A stretch of DNA of 35,057 nt from Candidatus Falkowiibacteriota bacterium (GTDB taxonomy: Bacteria; Patescibacteriota; Patescibacteriia; Patescibacteriales; UBA12465), in the NCBI GenBank assembly GCA_026396875.1, contig JAPLVY010000005.1, positions 89,496 to 124,552 on the forward strand, written 5' to 3'. The notes under the pieces were generated by a model. It made no database searches and was not told the DNA's origin. It saw only the letters and a program-made list of their open reading frames with translations. The position numbers and the translations under genes were made by a program. Below, piece by piece: positions 29,404 to 35,057 of the stretch (position 1 is the stretch's first letter; the number at the start of each line of letters is the position of its first letter).

Positions 29404-30077
29404 GAGTACAAAGGCGAACCATTTTCTTTGGTTTTTTCCAGAACTTCTGGACCAAACACTCGTTCCAGATTTTCCATGCTAACATAATCTCTCCCGGGAG
29501 CATCTGTGATGGTAAAATCATAACCTTTTAAACCAAGCTCCCTGATTGTGGCAGCTGTCAGATACGCGGCACCGAAAAGTCCAAATTGTGGGTCTTCAGT
29601 TTCATCCCCCCCTTTTCCTTCCGGAAAAAGATGAGTCATTTGCTCAGCAATGCGCTCATCAAATTCAGCTTGAGAGCGGCATAAAATAAATTTGTCCACC
29701 ACATCTCCGAAAATTCCGGTAATAATCTGAACGTCATATCTGTCCAATACAGCTCCCGGCACTTCTTTTAATAAACGGATAGTTTGCGGCAAGACTCTCA
29801 TTGCCACCTTAACATTTCCCTTCATTGAACCAGTTGAGTCTAACCGGTTCTCAACCAAAATTGCTGTTCCTCTAAAAAGGAAGAAGCCACCCTTTCCATC
29901 TGGCTCAAGCCAGCTGATTGACCTTCTGATGACCCCATTTCCTTTAGGGTCAACATACTCGTGCAGGCCTATCCCTGCTTCTATTCTTTGTTCGGCCGCT
30001 TTTGTTGCGGACCCCTTACTTGTTGTTTCGCGATAGAACTTTCTAAGGTTCTCCGACGATCCTGGATTGTTTCCCAT
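29340..30077 (-). CDS. von Willebrand A-domain protein, N-terminal part (frameshifted)
   Basis: 245 residues as read. The vWA domain starts near residue 70: GTAILVENRLDSTGSM has the MIDAS DxTGS (Asp80, Thr82, Ser84), followed by a helix and YDVQIITGIFGD. KGGDETEDP supplies the second MIDAS loop and FTITDAPGRD the third, with Asp192. After LEKTK the frame gives an atypical tail of ~28 residues (NGSPLYSWWDRSLM...), whereas the -1 frame gives a natural vWA continuation. The shift point is a run of six A on the coding strand. It could be programmed or transcriptional slippage, a mutation, or an assembly error. vWA proteins scaffold metal-dependent complexes; the kinase-like gene 44 nt upstream is the obvious partner. 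Confidence 0.75.
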   Translation of the reverse strand: MGNNPGSSENLRKFYRETTSKGSATKAAEQRIEAGIGLHEYVDPKGNGVIRRSISWLEPDGKGGFFLFRGTAILVENRLDSTGSMKGNVKVAMRVLPQTIRLLKEVPGAVLDRYDVQIITGIFGDVVDKFILCRSQAEFDERIAEQMTHLFPEGKGGDETEDPQFGLFGAAYLTAATIRELGLKGYDFTITDAPGRDYVSMENLERVFGPEVLEKTKENGSPLYSWWDRSLMLFVIGKEFLVQNE

Positions 30078-30121
30078 TGTTTGCTTTTTTGTGATTAATT
30101 AATGTTTAGTGAATAATTGTG

Positions 30122-30943
30122 TTAAATGCGATAACTAGTAAATTTATGAAATTCGCTGGGCCATATAGACCTAATAACTTCATAAAATTTCTGATGAGCT
30201 TCGACTGAGTCTTTAATTTTCCCAAATAGAAGCTCTTGAATCATCTTCTCGTACTTATCGTCAACCAATTGCTTATCCGGTAAAAGCTCTCCGGTTTTTT
30301 GGCTCGCCCCGAGAAGAATTAATGTTTCTCTGGCCAATGCCGAAATTTCTTCAGCAGCCAAATCCTTTGGCACTTCGCCATTACAAATTTTGGCCTTAGC
30401 CCAGTCCAGGATAGCAATGTGATGTCCTTTCCGATTGATTAAAATATTGCTGCCACTTAAGGCACCAATTAAGATGTGCTGGCCATGAGTGAAAGACAGA
30501 AGCTTCAGCATCCTTCCCAAAATCCAAGCGCTGGTTTTTGGGTCAACTCTGATTTTTTCTTCCTCACTTAAGTCCCTAATTTTGCTCAATGATGATAAAT
30601 TTTCCGCAATATGCGAAAAACTCAAAATATTGATTCTTGAATTCCCTTGCTCCGGTGAAATAAAAGTTTCCACGAGTTCAGGAAAAAAGAAATGACAATT
30701 AAGCGGGTACTTGCCGTCTGAATTTTTTTGATGAAATTCTTCTAAAGCAAGAGCCGACTTTTTCATTTCTTCTAGTAGAAATGCCTCTTTATCCAAGAGA
30801 CCATTAAAAGCAACTTTCTTCGCAATTTTAAGAATACATGCCTCATTTTCGCCAAAACGGCAAGCATAAAGTTTGAATCCTTCCTGATCACTAAGATTAT
30901 CGCCCACGACGTAATTATGCCCGCTAGGGCCAATGATTTCCAT
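30122..30943 (-). CDS. Kinase-fold protein, probable pseudokinase
   Basis: 273 residues. Elements of the protein/small-molecule kinase fold are visible: ACILKIAKK with candidate ATP-binding Lys39, a helix with Glu (KEAFLLEEM), and at ~150-185 HGQHILIGALSGSNILINRK followed by IAILDWAKAK. The last pair corresponds to HxDxxxxN and DFG; the Asn and the metal Asp (DWA) are present, but the catalytic Asp appears as Ala (GALSGSN). It may therefore bind nucleotide without phosphorylating. First gene of an operon with the vWA and PurA-like genes. The start has one of the best Shine-Dalgarno sites in the window (AAAGGAGA, 6 nt before ATG). Confidence 0.65.
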   Translation of the reverse strand: MEIIGPSGHNYVVGDNLSDQEGFKLYACRFGENEACILKIAKKVAFNGLLDKEAFLLEEMKKSALALEEFHQKNSDGKYPLNCHFFFPELVETFISPEQGNSRINILSFSHIAENLSSLSKIRDLSEEEKIRVDPKTSAWILGRMLKLLSFTHGQHILIGALSGSNILINRKGHHIAILDWAKAKICNGEVPKDLAAEEISALARETLILLGASQKTGELLPDKQLVDDKYEKMIQELLFGKIKDSVEAHQKFYEVIRSIWPSEFHKFTSYRI

Positions 30944-30993
30944 GGTGTTTCTCCTTTATTTTAAATTATTAATGTTCGTTCAATTAACTTAAA

Positions 30994-31022
30994 TTTATAA
31001 CAAAAACGATGATAAATGTCAA
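30994..31022 (-). promoter_or_regulatory. Promoter of the kinase-vWA-PurA-like operon
   Basis: Minus strand: perfect TTGACA, 17-bp spacer, TATAAA; 5' UTR about 45 nt with a strong Shine-Dalgarno. Confidence 0.72.
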
Positions 31023-31090
31023 TAGCACCTCGGGCATATCAAAATTCCTAGTTTTTGCTAAAATAAAGTCATAATTATAAGCTTATTTCT

Positions 31091-31258
31091 ATGTCCCACG
31101 AAATTGAATCTGATTACAAAGAAGATTGGTATGATGAACGCACTCAGTGCCAAAATTGCACCAGCTTTCAGGTGACTGACGAGTCCGGTTTCTGCAGTGA
31201 AGCCAGTAGTCCCGTGCCGCCAAATGCCCACTGCGATTTCTTTCAGTCGATTGATTAA
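31091..31258 (+). CDS. Small Cys-containing (zinc-ribbon-like) protein
   Basis: 55 residues, MSHEIESDYKEDWYDERTQC... Cys20-x2-Cys23, Cys35 and Cys48 could bind one zinc or an iron-sulphur cluster. The rest is acidic and aromatic. A TATAAG box ends about 9 nt before the ATG, so the mRNA would have almost no leader. ung follows 29 nt after the stop and may be co-transcribed. No family is recognised. Confidence 0.65.
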   Translation: MSHEIESDYKEDWYDERTQCQNCTSFQVTDESGFCSEASSPVPPNAHCDFFQSID

Positions 31259-31287
31259 GAAACGAGCCAGCATAAAAAATAGACCAC

Positions 31288-31959
31288 ATGAATAAAGAAA
31301 TAAATATCGAGCCCTCATGGAAAGAAGCTCTAAATTGTTTTTTTGCCACCAAAAATTTTTCTAATTTAGCTGATTTTGTGCGGCAAGAATATTTAAGTAA
31401 AAAAATTTATCCGAAACCAGAGGAAGTTTTTAAGGCATTTTGGCTCACCCCATTTTATTCAGTTAAGGTAATAATTCTCGGACAAGACCCTTATCACGGG
31501 ATCGGACAAGCACATGGACTCTGTTTCTCTGTGCCAGACGGCATTGCTCCTCCACCATCTTTAAAAAATATCTACAAAGAAATAGAAGATGACCTGAGCA
31601 CTAAAAAAAATTATCAAGATGGTAATTTGGAACCCTGGGCAAAACAAGGAGTTTTCCTTTTAAATGCGATGCTAACTGTTGTTGCCCACCAACCCGCTTC
31701 GCACAGCAAAAAAGGCTGGGAAGAGTTTACTGATACTGTCATTAAAACTCTTTCTGATAAACGCGAAAATCTGGTTTTTATTTTATGGGGGAACTATGCC
31801 CGCAGCAAAAAAGTACTGATTGATAGTAAAAAACATCTAATTTTGGAAGCTCCTCACCCCTCGCCATTCTCGGCTTACTCCGGATTCTTCGGTTGCAAAC
31901 ATTTTTCTCAATGTAACGAATATTTAAAAAGTAATGGTCAAAAAGAAATTTGTTGGTAA
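31288..31959 (+). CDS. ung: Uracil-DNA glycosylase, family 1
   Basis: 223 residues, the usual family 1 length. The water-activating motif GQDPYHGIGQAHGLCFSV contains catalytic Asp67, and HPSPFSAYSGFFGCKHFS is the minor-groove intercalation loop with its His. LLNAMLTV and VFILWGNYARSK (usually VFLLWGxxAQKK) also fit. It removes uracil from DNA to start base excision repair. It probably shares a transcript with the small Cys protein just upstream and ends at a 15-bp terminator. Confidence 0.97.
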   Translation: MNKEINIEPSWKEALNCFFATKNFSNLADFVRQEYLSKKIYPKPEEVFKAFWLTPFYSVKVIILGQDPYHGIGQAHGLCFSVPDGIAPPPSLKNIYKEIEDDLSTKKNYQDGNLEPWAKQGVFLLNAMLTVVAHQPASHSKKGWEEFTDTVIKTLSDKRENLVFILWGNYARSKKVLIDSKKHLILEAPHPSPFSAYSGFFGCKHFSQCNEYLKSNGQKEICW

Positions 31960-32018
31960 CCAAAATTATTGACAAACTGAGCCCACTAATTTCGACTCTC
32001 TTTATTTTGATACATAAC

Positions 32019-32054
32019 AAAAACAAGACTGACGCAGGTCAGTCTTGTTTTTTT
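32019..32054. terminator. Bidirectional terminator between ung and tRNA-Asp
   Basis: Perfect 15-bp stem (AAAAACAAGACTGAC / GTCAGTCTTGTTTTT), GCAG loop, with A/T tracts on both sides. It serves both convergent genes. Confidence 0.88.
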
Positions 32055-32055
32055 G

Positions 32056-32129
32056 CGGAACGGACGGGACTCGAACCCGCGACCTCTGCCGTGACAGGGC
32101 AGCGCTCTAACCAACTGAGCTACCGATCC
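32056..32129 (-). tRNA. tRNA-Asp (anticodon GTC)
   Basis: Minus-strand cloverleaf: anticodon stem CTGCC / GGCAG with loop CTGTCAC, T-arm GCGGG-TTCGAGT-CCCGT, G discriminator. The acceptor GGATCGG / CCGTTCC has one U-U mismatch at position 4-69. CCA is not encoded. Confidence 0.92.
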
Positions 32130-32138
32130 AAAATATTA

Positions 32139-32155
32139 GACCACCACTGGTGGTC
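32139..32155 (-). promoter_or_regulatory. Dyad in the tRNA-Asp leader, at the predicted start site
   Basis: GACCACCA-G-TGGTGGTC on the minus strand: 8-bp perfect arms around one base, beginning at the predicted +1 and ending 9 nt before the tRNA. It could be an operator or a hairpin in the precursor leader. Confidence 0.5.
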
Positions 32156-32161
32156 ATTGGA

Positions 32162-32190
32162 ATAATAGCAAAAAGTTTTTCCCTTGTCAA
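32162..32190 (-). promoter_or_regulatory. Promoter of tRNA-Asp
   Basis: Minus strand: perfect TTGACA, 17-bp spacer, TATTAT. Confidence 0.75.
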
Positions 32191-32261
32191 AAGGCAGTTA
32201 AAACATTCTGGAGGCCGTAAAATAGCTTATTTTGTAAAATAAAATCTGGCTAGTTTCGGTC

Positions 32262-32290
32262 TTGTCAAAAATCGCAAAATGCTCTATTAT
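32262..32290 (+). promoter_or_regulatory. Promoter of the dksA-like / lspA gene chain
   Basis: TTGTCA, 17-bp spacer, TATTAT; 5' UTR about 42 nt with a small GACC / GGTC hairpin. Confidence 0.62.
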
Positions 32291-32338
32291 TGAGACATAA
32301 GGGACCTCACTAACGGGTCATTATTTTTATCCAAAAAT

Positions 32339-32740
32339 ATGAAAGAACAAACAGAAAACACAACCATGATTAGCGCTGAAGAGATTACTAAGATTGAAAA
32401 AGCCTTAATGGCTCAAAAAAAACAAATCATGGAAGATTTAAAAGATATTTCTGGTGAAGACTCTCATGAAGCTGACAACATTGGCGCCAAATTCCCTGAA
32501 TACGGCGATAAGCCAGATGAAAACGCTCAGGAGATTTCCGACTATACCACCAATTTAGCCACCGAAAAGGTCCTGGAAAGCACCATTAAAGACATTGACA
32601 GCACTTTGAGTCGCATTCAAAAGGGTGTTTATGGTGTCTGCAAATATTGCGGCAAACCAATCGCTCCAAAAAGATTAATCGCCAGGCCAACTGCTAGTTC
32701 CTGTGTTGAATGTAAAACCGAATTACAAGAAAATGAATAA
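32339..32740 (+). CDS. DksA/TraR-family zinc-finger protein
   Basis: 133 residues. An N-terminal coiled coil (~12-38 and ~70-95) is followed by the C4 zinc finger Cys101-x2-Cys104 (CKYCGKPI) and Cys122-x2-Cys125 (SCVEC), with the linking IAPKRLIARP typical of DksA/TraR. Acidic residues at the coiled-coil tip region (EDSHEAD, KPDENAQE) fit the family role of reaching into the RNA polymerase secondary channel. Its last codons overlap the lspA start, so translation is coupled. Confidence 0.9.
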   Translation: MKEQTENTTMISAEEITKIEKALMAQKKQIMEDLKDISGEDSHEADNIGAKFPEYGDKPDENAQEISDYTTNLATEKVLESTIKDIDSTLSRIQKGVYGVCKYCGKPIAPKRLIARPTASSCVECKTELQENE

Positions 32741-33203
32741 AACCTCTTTCTTCAAAAATCCAAAAAACATAGCGTTAATTGCGACTATGTTTTTTGTTGT
32801 CGACAGAGTGCTAAAAAGCTTGGCAGTAAATAATCGTTTGCCAGGCTTCGATATCGGTGGCTTCTTTCGGCTCGCCTTTATTCCTAATAGTTTTATTGCT
32901 TTTTCCTTACCTTTGTCAGGCTGGCCGCTAATGATTCTAATTTGGGCTATCATGCTTGGTTTGGTTTCCTACATTATTTACTTAATATTAAACAAAAAGT
33001 CAGAAAGTTTAGAGGTTGTACTATTGACAACTATTTTATTTGGTGCTATAAGTAATTATACGGATAGAATCAATTATGGCTTTGTTATTGACTACCTGGA
33101 CCTTAAAAGTTTCACGGTTTTCAATCTCGCTGATGCCATGATTTGCCTTGGCGCTGCCGCCATTATTTTAAAGAACCTCAAACACAAGAAAAAATATGAT
33201 TAA
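32733..33203 (+). CDS. lspA: Signal peptidase II-like protein (LspA)
   Basis: 156 residues from the ATG giving MNKTSFFKNPKN; a longer in-frame start at 32703 lies inside the dksA-like gene and adds hydrophilic residues unlikely to be used. Four membrane helices (~12-28, ~62-90 as two segments, ~98-115, ~130-148) match LspA. The two catalytic Asp residues occur in the family motifs GAISNYTDR (usually GAxGNxxDR) and FNLADAMI (usually FNxADxxI). LspA cleaves signal peptides of prolipoproteins, in keeping with the lipoprotein predicted at 7551-7925. The ATG overlaps the end of the dksA-like gene by 8 nt, and the stop overlaps the next gene by 8 nt. Confidence 0.88.
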   Translation: MNKTSFFKNPKNIALIATMFFVVDRVLKSLAVNNRLPGFDIGGFFRLAFIPNSFIAFSLPLSGWPLMILIWAIMLGLVSYIIYLILNKKSESLEVVLLTTILFGAISNYTDRINYGFVIDYLDLKSFTVFNLADAMICLGAAAIILKNLKHKKKYD

Positions 33204-33909
33204 TTATGACAAGTTCGAAAGAAGTACCAGCTACGTAGAAAGAATGGGTTCTACTTTTGAAAAAGAACTTCTTGGTGATGCGCCCAAAATAAAATATGGC
33301 GAAGAGGTCTATAAAATAAAAAATCATTTATCCGAGGAAGAAATAGAGGATTTATCTCCAGAAAAAAGCCTGGCATTGTCTTATGAAATGCGCGAATATG
33401 CTAGCTCCTGCACCTCTTCTTTTGAAAAACTCAAGGAATCATATCTAACACGTCGCGAAGCGATGGAGGCGATTGAAAGATGTGAGGACGGTCATAATCC
33501 TTTGGTATTTTTTGCTGCAACTATCAGAAAAAAGTTTGCCGACTTTGCTCAGCCAGCTTTTGACGTTGAGTATTTTACTGCCGTTGGCACCCACCTTGAT
33601 GTGATGCACGGCATTGATGCTTATTTTAAAGTCACCCACGCAGAGAGCGGCCTAGAATTTATTGTCACTATTGATTTATCGCAGATGGACAAAGGAAACC
33701 AAAAAGCCGATTTGCTCTGGGTAGTGACCAAAGAGCAAAAAGATTTATATGATCATTCAGTTACTAATAAAGCATTTAACAAACAGGCCTTGGAGGAAAG
33801 AACCGACAAGGAAATAAATAACATCATAGAACAATTAAATAAAAAGATGGCGGATGGAGACGACCGAAAAAGTTTTAGTCAGAAAAAGCAGGAAGCCGTT
33901 TCCTGTTAA
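33196..33909 (+). CDS. Soluble protein of unknown function (237 aa)
   Basis: A hydrophilic protein. An N-terminal helical region (~1-90) is followed by a possible mixed alpha/beta domain (~100-180: NPLVFFAATIRKKFADFAQP, YFTAVGTHLDVMHGIDAYF, EFIVTIDLSQMD, DLLWVVTK) and a charged helical tail. The alternating strand segments with conserved-looking Asp and His resemble a nuclease-type core, as seen in some restriction-like folds, but no diagnostic motif is clear and I do not assign one. It is translationally coupled to lspA (8-nt overlap). Confidence 0.65.
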   Translation: MINYDKFERSTSYVERMGSTFEKELLGDAPKIKYGEEVYKIKNHLSEEEIEDLSPEKSLALSYEMREYASSCTSSFEKLKESYLTRREAMEAIERCEDGHNPLVFFAATIRKKFADFAQPAFDVEYFTAVGTHLDVMHGIDAYFKVTHAESGLEFIVTIDLSQMDKGNQKADLLWVVTKEQKDLYDHSVTNKAFNKQALEERTDKEINNIIEQLNKKMADGDDRKSFSQKKQEAVSC

Positions 33910-34135
33910 TTTGGAGGAGGTTAAAAAACCTTTTCGCAATCAACTAGCAGTAGCAAAAGTGTTTTGCACTGGCTGTGGCGTAATCCACGAAATCGATCTG
34001 GAAAGAGCTAAACAAATAGCTGGAGATTCCGATAAAGAATACCAAACAATATATTTTGTGTCCGATCACTGCAACATCACCTGTCACGACGGGGAAAAAA
34101 TGATTCAGTATCAGATCGAAAAAATACCTTCTTAA
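33854..34135 (+). CDS. Small Cys-containing protein of unknown function (93 aa)
   Basis: 93 residues. Basic N-terminus (VLVRKSRKPFPVN), then KVFCTGCGVIHEIDLERAK and, near the end, DHCNITCHDGEKM. Two Cys pairs (C-x2-C and C-x3-C) with nearby His suggest a zinc ribbon. It begins 56 nt before the end of the preceding gene in another frame; a later start is possible but would still keep both Cys pairs. Last gene of the chain from the dksA-like gene, with the terminator overlapping its stop. Confidence 0.6.
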   Translation: METTEKVLVRKSRKPFPVNLEEVKKPFRNQLAVAKVFCTGCGVIHEIDLERAKQIAGDSDKEYQTIYFVSDHCNITCHDGEKMIQYQIEKIPS

Positions 34136-34147
34136 GAGGTATTTTTT
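34119..34147. terminator. Bidirectional terminator between convergent genes
   Basis: 11-bp A/T-rich stem (AAAAAATACCT / AGGTATTTTTT). The stop codon of the 93-aa gene lies in its loop, and it also ends tsaE on the minus strand. Confidence 0.78.
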
Positions 34148-34574
34148 ATTTGCCAAATTTTATTTTGCGATCACTTTCACTGGTTGTCTCGATGGTAATT
34201 GTCTTGGCCCTCCTGGGCAATATATCTTTTGCCTTATCACCCCACTCGATGATTGTTAGAACTTCCGGATCGGAGAAGTAATCTTGAGCGCCGATGTTTA
34301 GCAGGTCCTGCGCTTTATTTAAACGATAGGCGTCAATATGACAAATAAATTTAATTCCTTGTTTATTGTTGGTGGAATAAATATTCATCAAGGTGAAAGT
34401 AGGACTTTTTACTCCTTTTTTGATACCCAGAGAATCACTAATTCCTCGAGTCAGCACTGTTTTACCGGCACCAAGATTTCCAACCAATGACAAAATATCA
34501 CCACCAATAAGTAGGGCGGCGATTTCTTTTCCGATTTTTAGCGTATCTTCTTCGCTTTTACTCTTAAATATCAT
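34146..34574 (-). CDS. tsaE: tRNA t6A biosynthesis ATPase TsaE
   Basis: 142 residues, normal length. Walker A GNLGAGKTVLTRG, the family switch SPTFTLMNIY, Walker B-like HIDAYRL and the TIIEWGDKAKDILP motif are all present. TsaE is the ATPase that recycles the TsaB-TsaD complex during threonylcarbamoylation of tRNA A37; tsaD lies about 29 kb to the left. The nearby Gre-factor gene reads in the same direction but has its own terminator. Confidence 0.95.
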   Translation of the reverse strand: MIFKSKSEEDTLKIGKEIAALLIGGDILSLVGNLGAGKTVLTRGISDSLGIKKGVKSPTFTLMNIYSTNNKQGIKFICHIDAYRLNKAQDLLNIGAQDYFSDPEVLTIIEWGDKAKDILPRRAKTITIETTSESDRKIKFGK

Positions 34575-34597
34575 GCAATAATTGTAGGCTAAGGAAT

Positions 34598-34631
34598 AAA
34601 AAAAGGGAAGTCTTTAAAAAATAGACCCCCT
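34598..34631 (-). terminator. Terminator of the Gre-factor gene
   Basis: Hairpin GGGGGTCT / AGACTTCCC (with G-U pairs) followed by T7 on the minus strand. Confidence 0.7.
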
Positions 34632-34646
34632 TCAGGACTTTAGCGG

Positions 34647-35057
34647 CTAACCATTAGTGATAGCTCCTTCAACTTTTTCCAAGAAAAAATCAACGATTTC
34701 AAAATGTCCATTTTGATAGCCTTTTTTCTGATCAAAAATTGCCTTACCAATCGGGCTACCGATCGTACAAACTTTATTGCTATATGCATAGCCATCTAAA
34801 ATTTTCTGCACATTCTTGGTGCCGATTTTCAAATTAACCGTATAGCCAATCTGAACAGTTTTTCCACCTTCAACCACATCAACAACTTCCGAACTATTCT
34901 GCAATTTAGTTTGCAGGTCGATTTTTCTTGTTAAATTAAAAATCTCTTTTTCATGGTCGTCCGGATGATTCATGGCTAATTTTTTTAGCACCTCCAATTC
35001 ATCTTTCAGTTTTGTAATCTCCGCCCCCAAAAGGCTAAAAGCATACCTTGATACTTT
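34647..35057 (-). CDS. GreA/GreB-family transcript cleavage factor (5' end cut by window edge)
   Basis: The frame is open for 136 residues to the window edge, so the N-terminus is missing; a TTG at 35030 is in frame but the coding sequence continues upstream. The visible part is the end of the N-terminal coiled coil (LGAEITKLKDELEVLKKLAM, then EKEIFNLTRKIDLQTKLQN) and the C-terminal FKBP-like domain (VQIGYTVNL, VCTIGSPIGKAIFDQKKGY), where SPIGKAI matches the SPIGKALLG motif of Gre factors. GreA/GreB rescue backtracked RNA polymerase. The C-terminal domain is more divergent than usual, so a Gre-like paralogue is possible. Confidence 0.82.
   Translation of the reverse strand, partial: KVSRYAFSLLGAEITKLKDELEVLKKLAMNHPDDHEKEIFNLTRKIDLQTKLQNSSEVVDVVEGGKTVQIGYTVNLKIGTKNVQKILDGYAYSNKVCTIGSPIGKAIFDQKKGYQNGHFEIVDFFLEKVEGAITNG

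Noticed and set aside
29279-29521. 80-codon minus-strand frame inside the vWA gene
   Set aside because: It is the third frame across the slip site; composition is not protein-like and no fold continues in it.
31058-31352. Minus-strand frames of 86 and 87 codons
   Set aside because: They lie opposite the small Cys protein and the start of ung, which have better support.

Overview
The window looks like a chromosomal segment of a small-genome, low-GC bacterium, most likely a Candidate Phyla Radiation (Patescibacteria) lineage; this is inferred from style, not from a marker tree. Supporting signs are short compact genes, many lineage-specific small or membrane proteins, few good Shine-Dalgarno sites, a cysteine-bearing short bS18, tRNAs without encoded CCA, and a strikingly uniform promoter grammar (TTGACA-like, 17 bp, TATAAT-like). 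In several places the -10 box sits 5-7 nt before the ATG, implying leaderless mRNAs.

Layout. 1-4000: a cut-off secreted protein, an unknown membrane protein, a VIT-family metal transporter and small membrane or soluble proteins. 4041-4680: a gene-poor stretch holding the most unusual item here, a short RNA with its own consensus promoter and terminator whose body is the L11-binding GTPase-associated centre of 23S rRNA (helices 42-44), standing alone. Next to it tRNA-Glu has a duplicated 3' end flanking a GC-rich insert. 4679-7478: tsaD, tRNA-Cys, DnaA-box-like motifs, a candidate multi-branched RNA, and ychF. 7551-13533: a lipoprotein, a Trm11-like methyltransferase divergent from a hairpin-rich leader, the rpsF-ssb-rpsR-efp translation/replication operon, an O-antigen-ligase-like protein, an RsuA/RluB pseudouridine synthase and tRNA-Ser.

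13534-16884 is accessory: gene remnants and a truncated histidine phosphatase after tRNA-Ser, an ADP-ribosyltransferase-like protein, a PH-like membrane protein, a Nudix hydrolase, and an unknown gene behind a 16-bp leader stem. 16988-19054 is a minus-strand operon of amidohydrolase, CoaB-like and CoaC-like proteins, the last with an internal deletion. 19220-24081 holds a HAD phosphatase, a protein of five integrase-type repeats, a cytidylate-kinase-like enzyme and a HemW-like radical SAM protein; the latter is divergent from a TrmB-type regulator over a perfect inverted repeat.

24324-30943 holds an orphan nucleotidyltransferase-type protein and a minus-strand cassette: a kinase-like protein lacking the catalytic Asp, a von Willebrand A protein split by a frameshift in an A6 run, a divergent PurA/PurZ-like enzyme and, from its own promoter, an unknown 383-aa protein. 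This cassette is the second candidate for an undescribed system. 31091-35057 returns to housekeeping: a small Cys protein, ung, tRNA-Asp, a dksA-like gene overlapping lspA and two unknown genes, tsaE (partner of the tsaD near the left end), and a Gre-factor gene cut by the right edge. No CRISPR array, complete rRNA gene, transposase or integrase was seen.
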